A DNA stretch of 64,000 bases from Phymatolithon calcareum (lineage: Eukaryota; Rhodophyta; Florideophyceae; Hapalidiales), in contig OZ345361.1 in NCBI GenBank assembly GCA_977006965.1, positions 1,364,001 to 1,428,000 on the forward strand, written 5' to 3'. Positions 50,001-60,930 of this stretch are shown piece by piece. Made by a program: the position numbers and the translations under genes. Each line of letters starts with the position of its first letter. The stretch's first letter is position 1. The notes under the pieces were generated by a model. The model was not told the DNA's origin. It saw only the letters and a program-made list of their open reading frames with translations, and searched no databases.

Positions 50001-50924
50001 CTTATTTGTGATATCCCTGGCAAGAGACTTGCCGCCCGAGCTTTCAACAAAGTGTGCAACACCTTCAATCACATCCTCTTCAGCAGCGTCTTGTCCAACA
50101 GTCATGAAGAACACCCCGTCCAAGTACTTGTTCTTCACTTCTGATTCACGGCAAAGACCCTGAAGTGCAACAGTTTTCCCCACTCCACCCATTCCCACTG
50201 CCCCAACCAGACTTGAACTAACAGCAGCCGTTACCCTTGCACCGGCAGAGTTCGACAATACTTCACGCTTCAAGAATGCCTCCATGGTATGACCACTGAA
50301 GTTTAGCACCACATTTTTTGGAATCGTGGGCTCATCAAAATGCGCATCGTATTCGTCAGATGCAATCATGTCATTACTTCTCATGGAAGGGGTAACGAGA
50401 GCTATTGATACACGTTGAATGGCGGGTTGAACCTCCATCCATATCGCACCAAGTTTTTCAAGCGCTGTTTTCACCTTCTTCACCCTAGAGAATAGCTTGG
50501 CCTCATTCACTGGACGACCGTCAACAATTCGATTCCTGTTCCGCAATGAATGACGCCCTCGTTTCGACGGGTTACCGACTACATGAGAGCTCCCACTCGC
50601 ATATGCAGGAGAGCTCTCTCTTGTAAACTCTTCCTCCAGGCTCTTCAAGATGTCCCCTGCCGTTCTCAGGGATTCCTCAACTTGCTCGAGAATGTCGCGA
50701 AATGTGCTTATCGCACTTTCGCCAATGGATTCCTTGTGATCCACAAGCGTTGCTTCGATACTTCTAACACTTCTTTTGCAGTCTTCGAACGACTTGATTG
50801 AAGAATGCCAGTTGTCGGGCAGTGCCCCGAAGTCTTCGTAGCGAATCTTTAAGTTGGACAATCTCTGTGCCAACTGATTGATTATGCCGACAACTCCGAG
50901 CACAGGACCTATGGCTTCGGCCAT
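47058..50924 (-). CDS. NLR-type STAND receptor, sister copy with 9 WD40 repeats
   Basis: 1,288 residues from the ATG that matches the left copy (an in-frame ATG 21 bp upstream, MSFLFAR, also exists). Domains as in the left gene: helical N-domain starting MAEAIGPVLGVVGIINQLAQ, Walker A GMGGVGKT near 245, kinase-2 ALFVCDDIW, GLPVAL, LHD, linker, nine 43-residue WD40 units, and a tail that differs at about five positions. By eye the N-domain differs from the left gene at roughly 35 of ~210 residues plus an inserted TPS, whereas the ~590 residues from NVVLNFSG to the first repeat differ at about eleven. The ORF is intact. Function (immune or self/non-self recognition) is inferred from architecture. 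Confidence 0.93.
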   Translation of the reverse strand: MAEAIGPVLGVVGIINQLAQRLSNLKIRYEDFGALPDNWHSSIKSFEDCKRSVRSIEATLVDHKESIGESAISTFRDILEQVEESLRTAGDILKSLEEEFTRESSPAYASGSSHVVGNPSKRGRHSLRNRNRIVDGRPVNEAKLFSRVKKVKTALEKLGAIWMEVQPAIQRVSIALVTPSMRSNDMIASDEYDAHFDEPTIPKNVVLNFSGHTMEAFLKREVLSNSAGARVTAAVSSSLVGAVGMGGVGKTVALQGLCRESEVKNKYLDGVFFMTVGQDAAEEDVIEGVAHFVESSGGKSLARDITNKRSAESAVKQASLWFKGKRALFVCDDIWSFDGHPIGYLSSLKLLLCNSRSSAMVISTREKSISQQFLEVKFSPREVRGQQALSILAKYAGIETECVHASSDTWTAFQDILDVCAGLPVALGAAGTGLRIIIEENSGSIGQSAVIYAHKLKENIKNIGDESVADYRGLRAVVETSLQHCEKWALGTEGRRKLGCELSVREKFEALSVLRKQGWIPRTCLKRLWQTDEPVTEELMCKLSDMHLVLRRWHTTPAGHVDGLALHDLVLEQATKMSIENNRVSLWHARLLDGYMREAAGNMVRSNKYNCREWWDCQKLPEDGYVEKNLARHLAMSEGCELESLLSDVRWSRRRMKVGGIVALRDDFQELSHGSGRGIGADAVLSALEDSWVNINKSIHATPFEMYGRLQSQYPSSEFVQRFLSSVSMHVPKPHYVPKQELRWRADARQLSRIDFEVEVTAQCFSEEQDIIAVVQGKEIHVFDLQAMCTVQTLKGHDGVISSVAMNGDGSRIVSGSRDGTVRVWDGQSGECVVGPLRGHENGVRCVAMNGDGSRIVSGSWDETVRVWDGQSGECVLGPLRGHEAGVVCVAMNGDGSRVVSGSWDETVRVWDGQSGECVVGPLRGHEGRVVCVAMNGDGSRIVSGSWDKTVRVWDGQSGECVVGPLRGHEDYVYCVAMNGDGSRIVSGSLDGTVRVWDGQSGECVLGPLRGHEAGVVCVAMNGDGSRVVSGSWDETVRVWDGQSGECVVGPLRGHGYGVECVAMNGDGSRIVSGSSDKTVRVWDGQSGECMVGPLRAHEGPVQCVAMNGDGSRIVSGSLDGTVRVWDGRSGECVVGPLRGHRSYVECVAMNGDGSRIVSGSLNGTIRVWDGRSGECVKDGIAGLGNYGGVHFLGSIRSLEFDAGIDMCVVRTSEEVFLLDTSTGTKMQPSGFLVHEVNGRIYATGLNAKTVQVATMPSGCITFHTNKLNSKAVAGLIDGQVVIGELLL
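47379..48539 (-). repeat. Nine 129-bp WD40-encoding tandem repeats
   Basis: Same unit and same variable codons as the left array, but a different set and order of variants. Units 3 and 6 encode the same sequence (HEAGVVC with the rarer SRVVSGSWDE), pointing to recent copying within the array. HGYGV is shared with units 5 and 7 of the left array. Confidence 0.95.
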
Positions 50925-51219
50925 TCTGGCAAAGAGAAAAGACAAGGTACACCCTAAGTTGTGAACTTACCACCTTGTGTGGCGCGCTTTGCAAAACTCC
51001 TCAGGTGGGATCGGAGGACGCGAACACGAGTGTCCTCAAGAATCAGTTTTGATGGAAGTGTGTCTCTGTGCGGAGGCGTCGTTTTAACGAGTAGACTGTC
51101 ACCCCACAGCAGATACCTGCAGTTGCACCTAGGTGCAAGTGTGCGCACAGTATATCATACTGAAATCATACAGCTGCACCCCGAAAAATCTGAAGGGGGT
51201 GCCAGGTGATCATACTGGA

Positions 51220-52165
51220 TACGACGTAGTATCCTGAATAGTAATTAGAAATAAATTGTATGTCAAATGAATTAATTTGTTAGAAATAAATTGATTACAT
51301 ATCTAATTTAGTATACGAACAAGTGGCTCCGTTGCAGCGCTTTGCGCCTATGCAAAAGATAGAAAATGAAGAGTGTAAAGTATGGAGAAGTTAAACAAAA
51401 GATCTATTCCTCCAATTTAGTGTCCTTCTCCGTCCCCCTCCCTTCTCCGTGTTTTGCATATTTACCCTCCGCTAACACTTGCCCGCTCCTCTTGTGAATC
51501 ACGTGTCCTGATCTGCCCAACGTTCCAGCTCGTGTCCGCGTCTCTGGTCTGCTCTGTGTCAGCCCCAAATTTCACTCTTCGCCTACTGATCCGCCACACT
51601 TGTAGTTACTCGCGTGCTGTGTATCGGCTCTCTCGTTCCTCAGGTACGCCCCTTCTCTCACTCCCCATCTACACATGTGTACGCGTGTACTTTCCGACGT
51701 TATGTCACATCAAAAAATGTATTTTCGAGTGATTGCTCACCGCAGTGTAAATCCACCCTGTTGAACTTTATCTTGTTACTGCATACAGCCAATAGATTTC
51801 GCAGAGAAAGAAGAAAACTGGGGATTGCCCAGTGATCCCTCACCTCAGCGCGTATCCACCCTATTGAACCTTATCTTTTAAAAATGTAACCAATGAGAAT
51901 CAAAAGAGACACCGACAGACACACACACAGACAGACAGCGATTTTAGTAGTAGTGGACATTCCTCTGATTACATACAGTAGGCAAGACAATTCAGATATG
52001 CTTACAGATGATTACCCAAGTGCCACGTGGCGAAATCACGGAAACGCCGACGACAATTCCTCGGGAACAGCCCATGTAATGTTGGTTATCGACATCACAA
52101 GGTTTACTTGATAGCACCTTGACGGTCAGAGACCTCTACTCCCTGTTCCCTTTTCTTGGCACAAG
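51220..52165. other. Intergenic; AT-rich and CT-rich stretches, no gene
   Basis: Contains AATAAATT-type AT-rich repeats near 51240-51290 and a short ACAC/GACA run near 51910-51940. Nothing conserved. Confidence 0.5.
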
Positions 52166-53023
52166 ATGGGACGCTCAAAAAGGGAGCGCGTTGTGGCGTT
52201 GACAAAGACGCGAAAACACCTTGTCGGGCGTGAAGACAAGCAAAAGCTCTTGGTGAACATTCGAAAACATGTGGATGACTACCAGAACATTTATCTTTTC
52301 ACAACGACAAACATGCGAAATACTCTGCTGAAGCAACTGCGTGAGAAATGGAGGGACTCTCGGTTCTTTCTGGGGCGACACCGAATAGTTCAGATTGCGT
52401 TTGGGCGGAATGAAGCTGAGGAATATGCGGATGGACTGTCGAAAGTCTCGGCAAGTCTGAAAGGAAACGTTGGACTGTTTTTCACAAACCGTGCGCACGA
52501 TGAAGTGATGAGCTTCTTCTCGACGTACGAGGAAGCTGATGTTGCGCGTTCGGGCTTTGTTGCAACGGAGACCGTCAAACTATCGGAGGTAAGGACATGA
52601 TTTTGATCTTCTCGTGTTGTAGTGTCTTAATTAGCGAAGCGTTACGGGTCCTTAGCTGTACTGTCGACTCATGGGGGTCGCAGGGTGTACGGATGAGAGC
52701 GTATTGAATCGATTTTGTCCAAAAGCTGTTGCTGACACCGTCTGCACGATCTCGTCTTGTTGCTCGTTGACTCGCAGGGCGAATTGGACATGTTTGCTCC
52801 GTCACAAGAACACAATCTACGGCTGCTGGAGTTGCCAATAGCATTACAAAAGGGGAATGTGGTACTGACCCAAGACTTCACCGTGTGCGAAGAAGGTGAC
52901 GTTCTAACTCCAGAGCGTGCAAAAATATTGGAATATCTGGGATACAAACTGGCGAAATTCTCTCTCACAATGGTTTCGCATTACAATAAGCAAGATGGAT
53001 TCAAGCAACTGGTCGAAGTTTAA
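52166..53023 (+). CDS. MRT4: Ribosome assembly factor Mrt4 (P0-like), two exons
   Basis: Exon 1 is 52166-52588, the intron 52589-52777 (GTAAGG...TCGCAG), exon 2 is 52778-53023; 222 residues, near yeast Mrt4 (236). Mrt4 is a nucleolar relative of stalk protein P0 that holds the P0 site on pre-60S particles until late assembly. Seen: MGRSKRERVVALTKTRK (family start), TTTNMRNTLLKQLREKWRDS, RFFLGRHRIVQIAFGRNEAE, GLFFTNRAHDEV in exon 1. Exon 2 has GELDMFAPSQEHNLRLLELP, VCEEGDVLTPERAKILEYLG and the short C-terminus, without the P0 acidic stalk tail, as expected for Mrt4. Confidence 0.94.
52589..52777 (+). other. Intron of MRT4 (189 bp)
   Basis: GTAAGG donor, GACTCGCAG acceptor; phase 0; placed by the protein match on both sides. 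Confidence 0.9.
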
Positions 53024-54628
53024 GGGGATGCGCGACGGGAGTGTGGTGGAGTGGATCAATGCTAGCTGGCACAAAGTGCCAAGGAAGAGAAGCAATATCG
53101 CTGCCGTAGTTTGTGATTGTAGAGTTGTGATTGAACGTTCGCAGCATGCTCTTAGATGCTTTGAGAATCAGCTTACACCATAGCTCCCGTTAGCAGGCAT
53201 GAAGTCACTATTCCCTGCAAGAGGTTCGTTCGCCGAGAGATACTCGGATGTAGGAATTAGACTGTATTTTTGCATGACTAACACGGCGTGGAGCGCACCG
53301 GTTGGAATGGTCTGTACGCATTGAGACTAGGACGACAACTCGGGCATGTGGAGATGGAGAATACAACACATTGTTAGTGCTTGAAGGCAGTTTCTGGTAT
53401 GTCGTACGCAAGAGTAAGATTCGTTCAGAGTCTGGACGTCACGTGCATGCCATGTATTTTTGCAACAGCCGGCTCGGTGTCCTGCCAGAGACTGAGCACA
53501 GTACCTGTACAGCACTGGTTCCGATCTGGCCTGCGGCCTGTTTTCAAAGACTAAACATCTATGTCAAGGATGACGGGTGGATTGTTTACGACGGAGTTGA
53601 ATTCAAGAAGCAGTCTACTATTGTGGTAGGCGATTCCAAAGCGAATGCTCCTATTGCTGTTGAGCATGGTTGCTGATGCTTGGGCGCTCGATCCGCGGAA
53701 GGTCACAACTTACAACTGCAAACAAGTGAATTCGAGCCCCGTCGCAGAGAGAGCGAAGTGGAGGCTTGCAACAATTTAAAAATGGTGCCCTGCACGCTCT
53801 CACACATCTGATGCCTGCTTTCGCGCAAGCGGTATCTCGGAAAACTTGATGATCAAGTGGGAGAAAGATGCTGGCTGGGAATTCAGGCCCATGTCCCAAA
53901 ATTGAAGCATCCTGAGTGGACGATCGCGAACGAGGAGCACCAGACGTCATTAGTTTTGCGCTACTTTTTATAGACAAAAAATAGAGAGCTAAAAATATCT
54001 TTAATTCTACAACTCACCCAATCAAATCAATTTCGACGATTCGATATCATACATGTACCACAAAGGGCCATCCGATCGGAGTGTATTGTGGTCCCAGGGC
54101 CCCAAATATAAAACGCAGAAATCGAGCTCTGCCGCGCAGATCGCGATCGCGTGTCCGTGGGCCCACTGGAGGGTAAACTAGCTTTCAGAAATATTATGAC
54201 AATTAGTAATGTTACATAGGTAGAATTCAGGAGAAGATTTTCAATTTTCATTCGGAACGAGGCGTACAGCGCTATGGGTAAGCTATCATAGATTGGGAAT
54301 TTGCGTAGAAAAATGGACCTTTTTGGAGGAGGCGAGATGAAGCTAAAAAACGGAAATCTGTATGATACAGACAACGGCGAATTACTGCTGTGATCTGTCT
54401 GTCTATGGGGGCCGAGTGCGCGCAAAAAATCGAAGCTCGAATACATAGCATCGGCGACACCCCCGCGATGCGCCGGCAGACAGCAGCCCGAACGCACCAC
54501 CACCAGCGCGCAGGCACAGCGCCGCTCCCACGCCTACCCTCCCGCGGGTTGTCCCCACCCCTACCGCGACCGGAGCAGTACGAGGAAGCCGCCGCACATC
54601 ACGAAAACTCCGCGCGCAGCGCCGGCAA
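53024..54628. other. Intergenic 1.6 kb; possible ORF 53302-53676
   Basis: The 124-codon ORF (plus) includes WYVVRKSKIRSESGRHVHAM and a Cys/Trp-containing stretch and reads rather like protein, but I recognise no family; it may be a relic. Nothing else is seen. Confidence 0.4.
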
Positions 54629-55663
54629 GTGAGGGAACACTCCACCACTGCCATGGACCTCTCACGAATGCTAAGCTCTGAGAAGCGTGACGACCTGTCG
54701 CCGGCTATATCTCCCATGGTCCCCGGCGCCACACCGCCCAAACGGGCACGTCTTGACCCGCCACACCACATAGACGCGCACCATCGCCCCCAAACTGTCA
54801 CCAGTGCTCCCCTCGTCCGACCCCCACCGAATCTGCCTCCATCGATGTATCCGCGTGGCGGGCCCTTCATTCCGCAGCAGCGTCCGCCTTCGTCGCAACC
54901 GCAGTCGTCCTCCAGGCCCGCCGATACTCCGCAAACCACCCATGACAACACGAATCCAACCTACCGTGCACCCGCCGACTCGCCGTATGCCGAACTCCAA
55001 ACGGCGTTGTATGCCGCACTTGAGAATAATGCTGCCATGCTGACCACCGGAGACAAGCTCACGCTTGCACTCGAGGTTCTACGCGCACGTCAGTTGGAAG
55101 CTGATCTAGTTCAGGCGCGTTCGAATATCAAGAACATTGTCACCCGTTCCGGTCCCAGTCCCATAACACTCCGTGCAGTTATACCAAGTGCAGCTCGTGC
55201 TGGAATGCGGGTCGGAACACCGCTGGACATCTCCGGAAAAATGTTGCTCTCCCCGGCCAACAATGATCCGCAGTCGCTTCTTCTCACCCTTGAATTGCAT
55301 AATGTTCGGGCCGCGCAACAGCAACCACAGGCAGGTCCTCATCCGCAGACCGAAGGCCCGCGCTACGCCTCGTCTGCGGGCGCTGGTCCTTCGTCTGCTC
55401 TGATGGGCTCGTCGGGCGCTGATAATGGTGCTAATGGACAGGAAACTGCAGCTGCTTCGCAAGCCCAATTTGGCGGTTCTGGCGGACTGGGCACAGGAAT
55501 TAGCTCGGGAATGGGTGCAAGTACAATGGGACCTGGAAACAACAACGAGCAGAGCTCGAATCAGCGCGAAGGAATTGCCTCGGGCGAAAACAAGCCGCCC
55601 CCGCAGAGCGCGCCTTCCACAGGTGCTGGCAGCGCATCTGGAAACCCAGGTCGCAGCGTATAA
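54629..55663 (+). CDS. Disordered Pro/Ser/Gly-rich protein, function unknown
   Basis: 344 residues (336 from the second ATG at 54653, whose context CACTGCCATGG looks better). An N-terminal Pro/Arg-rich stretch contains PPKRARLD, a possible nuclear localisation signal. A short ordered block at ~118-210 (YAELQTALYAALENNAAMLT, LALEVLRARQLEADLVQARS) predicts helices. The rest is Gly/Ser/Ala/Gln-rich and disordered. No family recognised; the make-up suggests a nuclear, transcription- or RNA-related protein (inference). Other frames are also fairly open because of composition, but this one has the coherent helical block. Confidence 0.65.
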   Translation: MREHSTTAMDLSRMLSSEKRDDLSPAISPMVPGATPPKRARLDPPHHIDAHHRPQTVTSAPLVRPPPNLPPSMYPRGGPFIPQQRPPSSQPQSSSRPADTPQTTHDNTNPTYRAPADSPYAELQTALYAALENNAAMLTTGDKLTLALEVLRARQLEADLVQARSNIKNIVTRSGPSPITLRAVIPSAARAGMRVGTPLDISGKMLLSPANNDPQSLLLTLELHNVRAAQQQPQAGPHPQTEGPRYASSAGAGPSSALMGSSGADNGANGQETAAASQAQFGGSGGLGTGISSGMGASTMGPGNNNEQSSNQREGIASGENKPPPQSAPSTGAGSASGNPGRSV

Positions 55664-58256
55664 TTCTGCGAGTGAGCGGTGCTGAGCGTAACTGCAAGGA
55701 TCGTCGCTAGGGTGGTGAGCAAGATGGTTGGGCACATCTGACGGCTGACGACGTTTTTTTGTATTTACGGAAGATAGTGGCTTGACGCTCGTGAGCATTT
55801 TTCTGTGTACAGTACAACACACAAACCGCGATATATAACAGTACAACAAGCTGATGGTGATTTATTATTGTTGTAACTAGAAAAGTTCAGAAGTAAGGAC
55901 CAAGCTGTAGAGGAAAACGACTGGGCGTGCGAGGGCAGACAAAGAGCTACATTAAAAATTTACAGGTTTGTGTCGTGATGGCGCCTTGTCAGCGAGGAGA
56001 CTCGTGTACGGAGCACCAGCCTATGCTGCTGCCTACGGGGCACTACGTACATTACCATTCGGACTCACTTGATGCAGATTGAGTCCCAGATTTGCCCGCA
56101 CAGCCACCGCTGGAGGGCGACCATGCCATTGCTCCCCTTGGTTCACCATTTGCCAGGCGCACTGTTTGAAACTGAAGAAGGGTATTACAAACCGCGCCAG
56201 TTTTTTGGATGTAGTAGCGTACAAACAGAAGATTGAAATTGAGCCGCTAATTCACCCGCTGCTTCAAAGATCTGGATTTTGGGGCATAGCATACTGTAGG
56301 CGCGCTAGCCAGGACTGAGCTGTGGTCCCGTTGTATGCAGAAAAGAGAAAGACCTTCTCATTTTTCCAAAATATGCAAGCAAATAATCTCCCTTCTCCAG
56401 TCGGCAGAAAATCACAGACTTGTGCTCGGCGAACGTTTTGCTGTGGTCCGCACACAGAGCGAATCATGCCTGGAGAGGACAAAGTGAACGTACTGTACTG
56501 TAGCACACGGAAGAAAAGAAGGAGGGGCGAAACATGTTGATTGAAGAGCACACGAACAGTTCATTCTTGCAGGGGGATACTTCGGCCTGCAGCCCGAGGG
56601 GCATTAGGGCGGAGGAAATTCAAAGTTCATTGGACTACTTCGAATGTCCATGATATTTCATTTCTCAATCATGACCATTGAATTTGAAAACCGCATCGTT
56701 GAACATTTGATGCGTTCAATAACCTGTCAGATTCTCTAGAGAGGATCTGTCAAGATATTGAATGCTTCAAATGCAGCCTACCCTGCCAACCATTTCTACA
56801 GTTGCCACTAATGAAACGCTCTCTTTGCTTTAGTCAGTCCACCCCCGGGCCGTCAGTCCGCCTCCACCAATCATCGTTTCGCCAATAAGGCGAAAGGAAA
56901 TGAAATTTCATTCCCTGAAGCTCCACGATCATATGATACTACAGAGATGCATGAGGACACAACCAGTAACCGATCTGTTTGACGCGGTTGTAAGGCTGTC
57001 GACGGCCTTATAAGCAGATATGGACTGCTACTAGCGAACATTTCGAACACGTTGGTCTTCCAGAGAAAAGCCCACATGGGGAAAAGGCATCATCGGGCAA
57101 ACGGCAAGACGGAGTTGATCAGGTTCTTGTTGTACCGCAAAGCGAACTCTGAACTAGTCCGTAACCTGCCTACCTTCGGCTTAAATGGCCTCTCGGGGGG
57201 ACCAATCTACCAACTACTCTAAAGTAGTCCGTGTAGTATATGACGAAAATTTTTCTGAGGGCTTTACCGAGCGCCACTCTTGCGTGTTGCTTTATGTCAT
57301 ATCGTACACACCCACAACACACAGAATAGGTCGAACTTATCGTCGATCACTGTGAAAAGTCCAATACCTTAGCCGGAAATATCCAGTACCGAAGAATTTC
57401 GTGTCTTACCTGTGAGCAAGAGAACGAGAATCATATTCTTGTTGATATACACAAGTCAAAGCAGTTTCGAAGGCACTCTAATGTTGCGACCGAGAGAAGT
57501 GCGCTGGGAAAGAGAACTTTGTTATATTGCTTGAACAGGAGTGCTTTTCGCTCGCTGCTCAGACTAACATGCTTAACTCAATACTTCTCTTCCTTCTCAT
57601 GTACCAGCAACCACAGTACAGTATGCTGTTAGATCACATTTCGATGCAATTACAAAAACACAATCCGTGTCATTGGATCGGATGCTAGGACAACAGTCAC
57701 AAGCCATTTGGTACCAAATGAAGCTCTCAGCTACCAGATCAGGTACTGATAGAACCACCAGAAGACTATTGTACAAGTTTGTCTGAAGGTGGAGTTACGT
57801 TACATCTGCAGCTACTGTAGATCGCCCAAGCCGAAATAGTTTAACTGCTTACAACAAGTTGAGGCGCAAACTGGTTCCGTCGACACCGGAAGCGAACTAT
57901 ATGCGGCCAAGATCTTGTGAAAATTTGGTTTTGCCTCTATTCTTTCAATTCCCGATGGATGTCTAATTGACTGTATTTCCGCCGTCGATGCAATGAGCAC
58001 CTCCACCCAAAGCGCTGCATTCTAGAAATGCTTGGCGAGACAGTATGACTTCAAAGTTGTGTAGTTCTCAAAAAGCGTTATTTCCGGGTACAGGCATGGT
58101 CGGCAAACTTCAAATTGTCCGTGAAGCAGAGCAGCAGATATGTAGAATGCAATGAACTGCTGGAACTACGAAAGTCCTGGTTATTCTTTATGGACGAATA
58201 GATGGCTACAGTTTAAATGGTTCCAGAATTATTCATAGACTCCATCACAACAGAAC
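55664..58256. other. Gene-poor 2.6 kb; nothing recognised
   Basis: I looked for conserved ORFs, tRNA-like folds and repeats and found none I can support. Confidence 0.45.
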
Positions 58257-58622
58257 ATGCCACCAAGAGAACAAAATAAAATATATACAATGGCTTCTTA
58301 CTCGTCCAACCGCCGGCAGAACTTGTCAGGAGGCTTGACGCGTACAATCAAGGAGCAACCCGATGAGAATGGCGGCAATTTCAAGAGTCAGTGCAAGGAC
58401 CAGTCTGTTGGTAGTGGCGGAGATGGAAGAACACGTATCCATCAGTGTGAAGCTGTCAATGCTGACGACAGTGATGACGACGATGATTCGAAGCAACCGA
58501 GAATCCTTCAACACAAAAAAATTGTGACAATTCGCAATCTGCTGAAAAACAAGAGAACGACACGGGCAATGACCTCCACGTCCTCAATCGCTCCTTTCAT
58601 TCGCGCGAATATCCCCAACTAG
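58257..58622 (+). CDS. Hypothetical small protein, acidic/basic
   Basis: 121 residues, with another ATG at codon 12 (MASYSSNRRQNLSGG). Polar and disordered-looking, with an acidic run (ADDSDDDDDSKQ) followed by a basic helix-like IVTIRNLLKNKRTT. No family recognised. No strong competing ORF lies on the other strand. Confidence 0.35.
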   Translation: MPPREQNKIYTMASYSSNRRQNLSGGLTRTIKEQPDENGGNFKSQCKDQSVGSGGDGRTRIHQCEAVNADDSDDDDDSKQPRILQHKKIVTIRNLLKNKRTTRAMTSTSSIAPFIRANIPN

Positions 58623-58988
58623 GGCTTTCTACTCTTGATCGTGGACGATCATTTACAAATTACTGCTAACTCTTGGACATTTAACTTCAGGATATTTGAA
58701 CGTTCTTGCGAACGAAATCCTCTGGATAATATAATCAGTGTCATCTTTGCACAATTGTTTATAGTTTCTCTTTTCCTGTGGTTCCCTATGAGAACCAAAC
58801 GCACTGCTACCCAAAATAGATGGGGGGTGGGATAACCGTGGCTCAACAGTATACTCAGATCGTCACTGCTCTAAAAATATGTGAACCATAAGAAGCGCCG
58901 ATCTGTTTCCCCCTTCAACTGTGTCTGGGCAAGAGAATCAGGGGCCAGAAATACCGTGTCTTCATCTTAGGAGAGAGGGCTTGAGAGT

Positions 58989-59306
58989 GTGACGCAGCGA
59001 TACTTTAAAACGACGAAGAGTTCAACAATTTATCTGGTCGTAAAACGAGGGCTCGATCCGCGACGAGAACTGCGATTCAAAGTCGCGATCATGGGGATCT
59101 ATTTTAATGATTCGCATCTTTCTTCCAATGAACAAGCCATGTACGAGCATCTTCGCGAGTGCTATGAAGAGAAGAAAGAAGAACTCCGCGGCGGGCTTTT
59201 GTGGCAGTTTGACCTGCTCACCAGCATCCACTCCTCTCTTGGATATGACTTGTTCGATTTTGTGGGATGGCCAAACTGTGCTGATGATATTTCTATTGCA
59301 CCTTAG
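58989..59306 (+). CDS. Hypothetical 105-residue ORF
   Basis: The second half looks protein-like (NEQAMYEHLRECYEEKKEEL, then LLTSIHSSLGYDLFDFVGWP) but matches nothing I know. It could be a small gene, an exon or a relic. Confidence 0.3.
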   Translation: MTQRYFKTTKSSTIYLVVKRGLDPRRELRFKVAIMGIYFNDSHLSSNEQAMYEHLRECYEEKKEELRGGLLWQFDLLTSIHSSLGYDLFDFVGWPNCADDISIAP

Positions 59307-60164
59307 ACCTGTGCATCCAGCGTTTTCTATTCTTCGATAAACTTCAGCGTTACTTGGTTACTCTCTCTGCTCCGCAATAGGCAAAAGGTCGTATTTCTCA
59401 TCAAATTGCCATTAGGTTGACCGTCTAAATACAGAAAGCTCTTCTGCATACCTTTTCTCGTCTTCAGACTGACGTTAGTATGTTTCTAATCCTCCTGGAA
59501 TTTCTTTTGCCTCCCTGAACAGCTCTTTCATCACATCTCTCCGCGCGCTTGAACTTCTTGAAGCAATGGTGGAAGCCTTTCTTACTATTTCTTCGTCTCG
59601 TCTGAAGAAGTATTCGACACTTTTTGTCCACTTTGGATGTTCTACATAGCGTCGTTTGAGAGTTCCAATATACCCATGTATCGCTGTACAGCCGAGAAAG
59701 GTGCATGAGTGAAATTGGTATCCGTGGCTACAACGAGCTGTGATGTTGATGGGGGATCTTGCAACTCTTGTATCCGGAATCCACGACGCTCACGACGTGT
59801 GATGGGGAGACAAGGAGATTGCGAGTCGGAGATATTCTGGGGCGCACCCAGAATAGTCCTGTTCGGTTAATCTCTGGGTTCAGAGCCCAGATGAAGGACC
59901 TCGATCGATGGATCGTAGAGTGTATTGACACGGTAAAGTTGACTTGGCTATCTATCTCTGTAGGAATGTCTCTGGTCTTATGTACTACGCTAAGGCTACT
60001 GAACGGTGTGTTCGCTATGTAACATCCTCTCTGCTCTCACGTGGCTAAAGCCGGTCAGCAGTCTTCAACATTGTTGGGTATGAGATATCAAGCCGGTTTC
60101 CTGAAGGGTATCAAAACAATGCATAGCAGTTCCCCTGGGCGACCCTAGAATGGGCGCCCACTCG

Positions 60165-60318
60165 CGCACCGTACCTACACTGTATCACCAGTGGCCGGTG
60201 CTCCGCTATGGACACATAAGCGGATACCTTCCGCTGTCCCACGCACCGTACCTACACTGCATCAGCAGTGGCCGGTGCTCCCCTATGGACACAGAAGCGG
60301 ATACCTTCCGCTGTCTCA
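60165..60318. repeat. Two tandem 77-bp units
   Basis: Units 60165-60241 and 60242-60318 start CGCACCGTACCTACACTG and differ at a handful of bases. No coding sense seen. Confidence 0.85.
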
Positions 60319-60930
60319 CTTTGCTAACACAAGGGACGTCTTTGCGAAAACCTTTCGCTATCTCCACAAGGTAACCGAATGGACTCCGATGCAAGCTGCG
60401 CCTGCTGTCCCCCGTAGCGCTGACGGTCGTCTGCGCCACGACTACCTGTCGGGTGCTATACCTCTCGCTGCTTCGGTAATCCCTCTTTGCAAACATTCAT
60501 CATCTACACTGCCTTTCATTTGCTTCTCTATATATACGGTAATAAAGGCAGCACCGCCGGAAAGAAAACAACAAGCCGCGCGGTGAACTCGCCTCTCATC
60601 TTTGCCTTTGCCTCGCGCTGCACTCGATTCCATCTATCTCTCTCTGGACCGCTGTGAGACGTTACAGCTAAGTGTTGGTAAGTGTTCGTTATCGCTAAGT
60701 GTCAGTAGGTGTCTCTGATAATCACAGATTGTCAGCAACTGTCCGTTGTGCGACTAACCTGACTGTTAGCATACTTTGTCAGCATGCGTACACTCTCGCA
60801 TCTCTACCGTTTCACAATGAATGGCAGGGTACTGGTGCCAAGGGTCTAAAAGACCCTTTCTTTGCTCGTCCATGTCCGCAAATACGGCTCCAAGGACGTC
60901 CAAAAAGTGAAGAGGACATTTTTTAAAATG

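Larger units (their letters stand above)
44172..51219 (-). repeat. Right copy of the inverted segmental duplication
   Basis: Reverse-complement homologue of 6540-13815. The left edge lies in single-copy sequence upstream of eL43. The right edge is followed by GTATCCTGAATAG, a word that also occurs near 372-385. Confidence 0.93.

Noticed and set aside
50926-50970. Possible 45-bp 5'-UTR intron just before the right NLR start (GTAAGT...CAG)
   Set aside because: It is very short, the left copy lacks the AG acceptor, and splicing would not add an in-frame coding exon.
54403-54951. 182-codon minus-strand ORF overlapping the disordered-protein gene
   Set aside because: Gly/Arg/Cys-rich product with no fold, a shadow of the Pro/Ser-rich frame on the other strand.
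60044-60800. Possible solo LTR (TATATATA, AATAAA and GTGTCAGT-type repeats)
   Set aside because: No matching TG...CA ends, no 5-bp target duplication and no second copy in the window.
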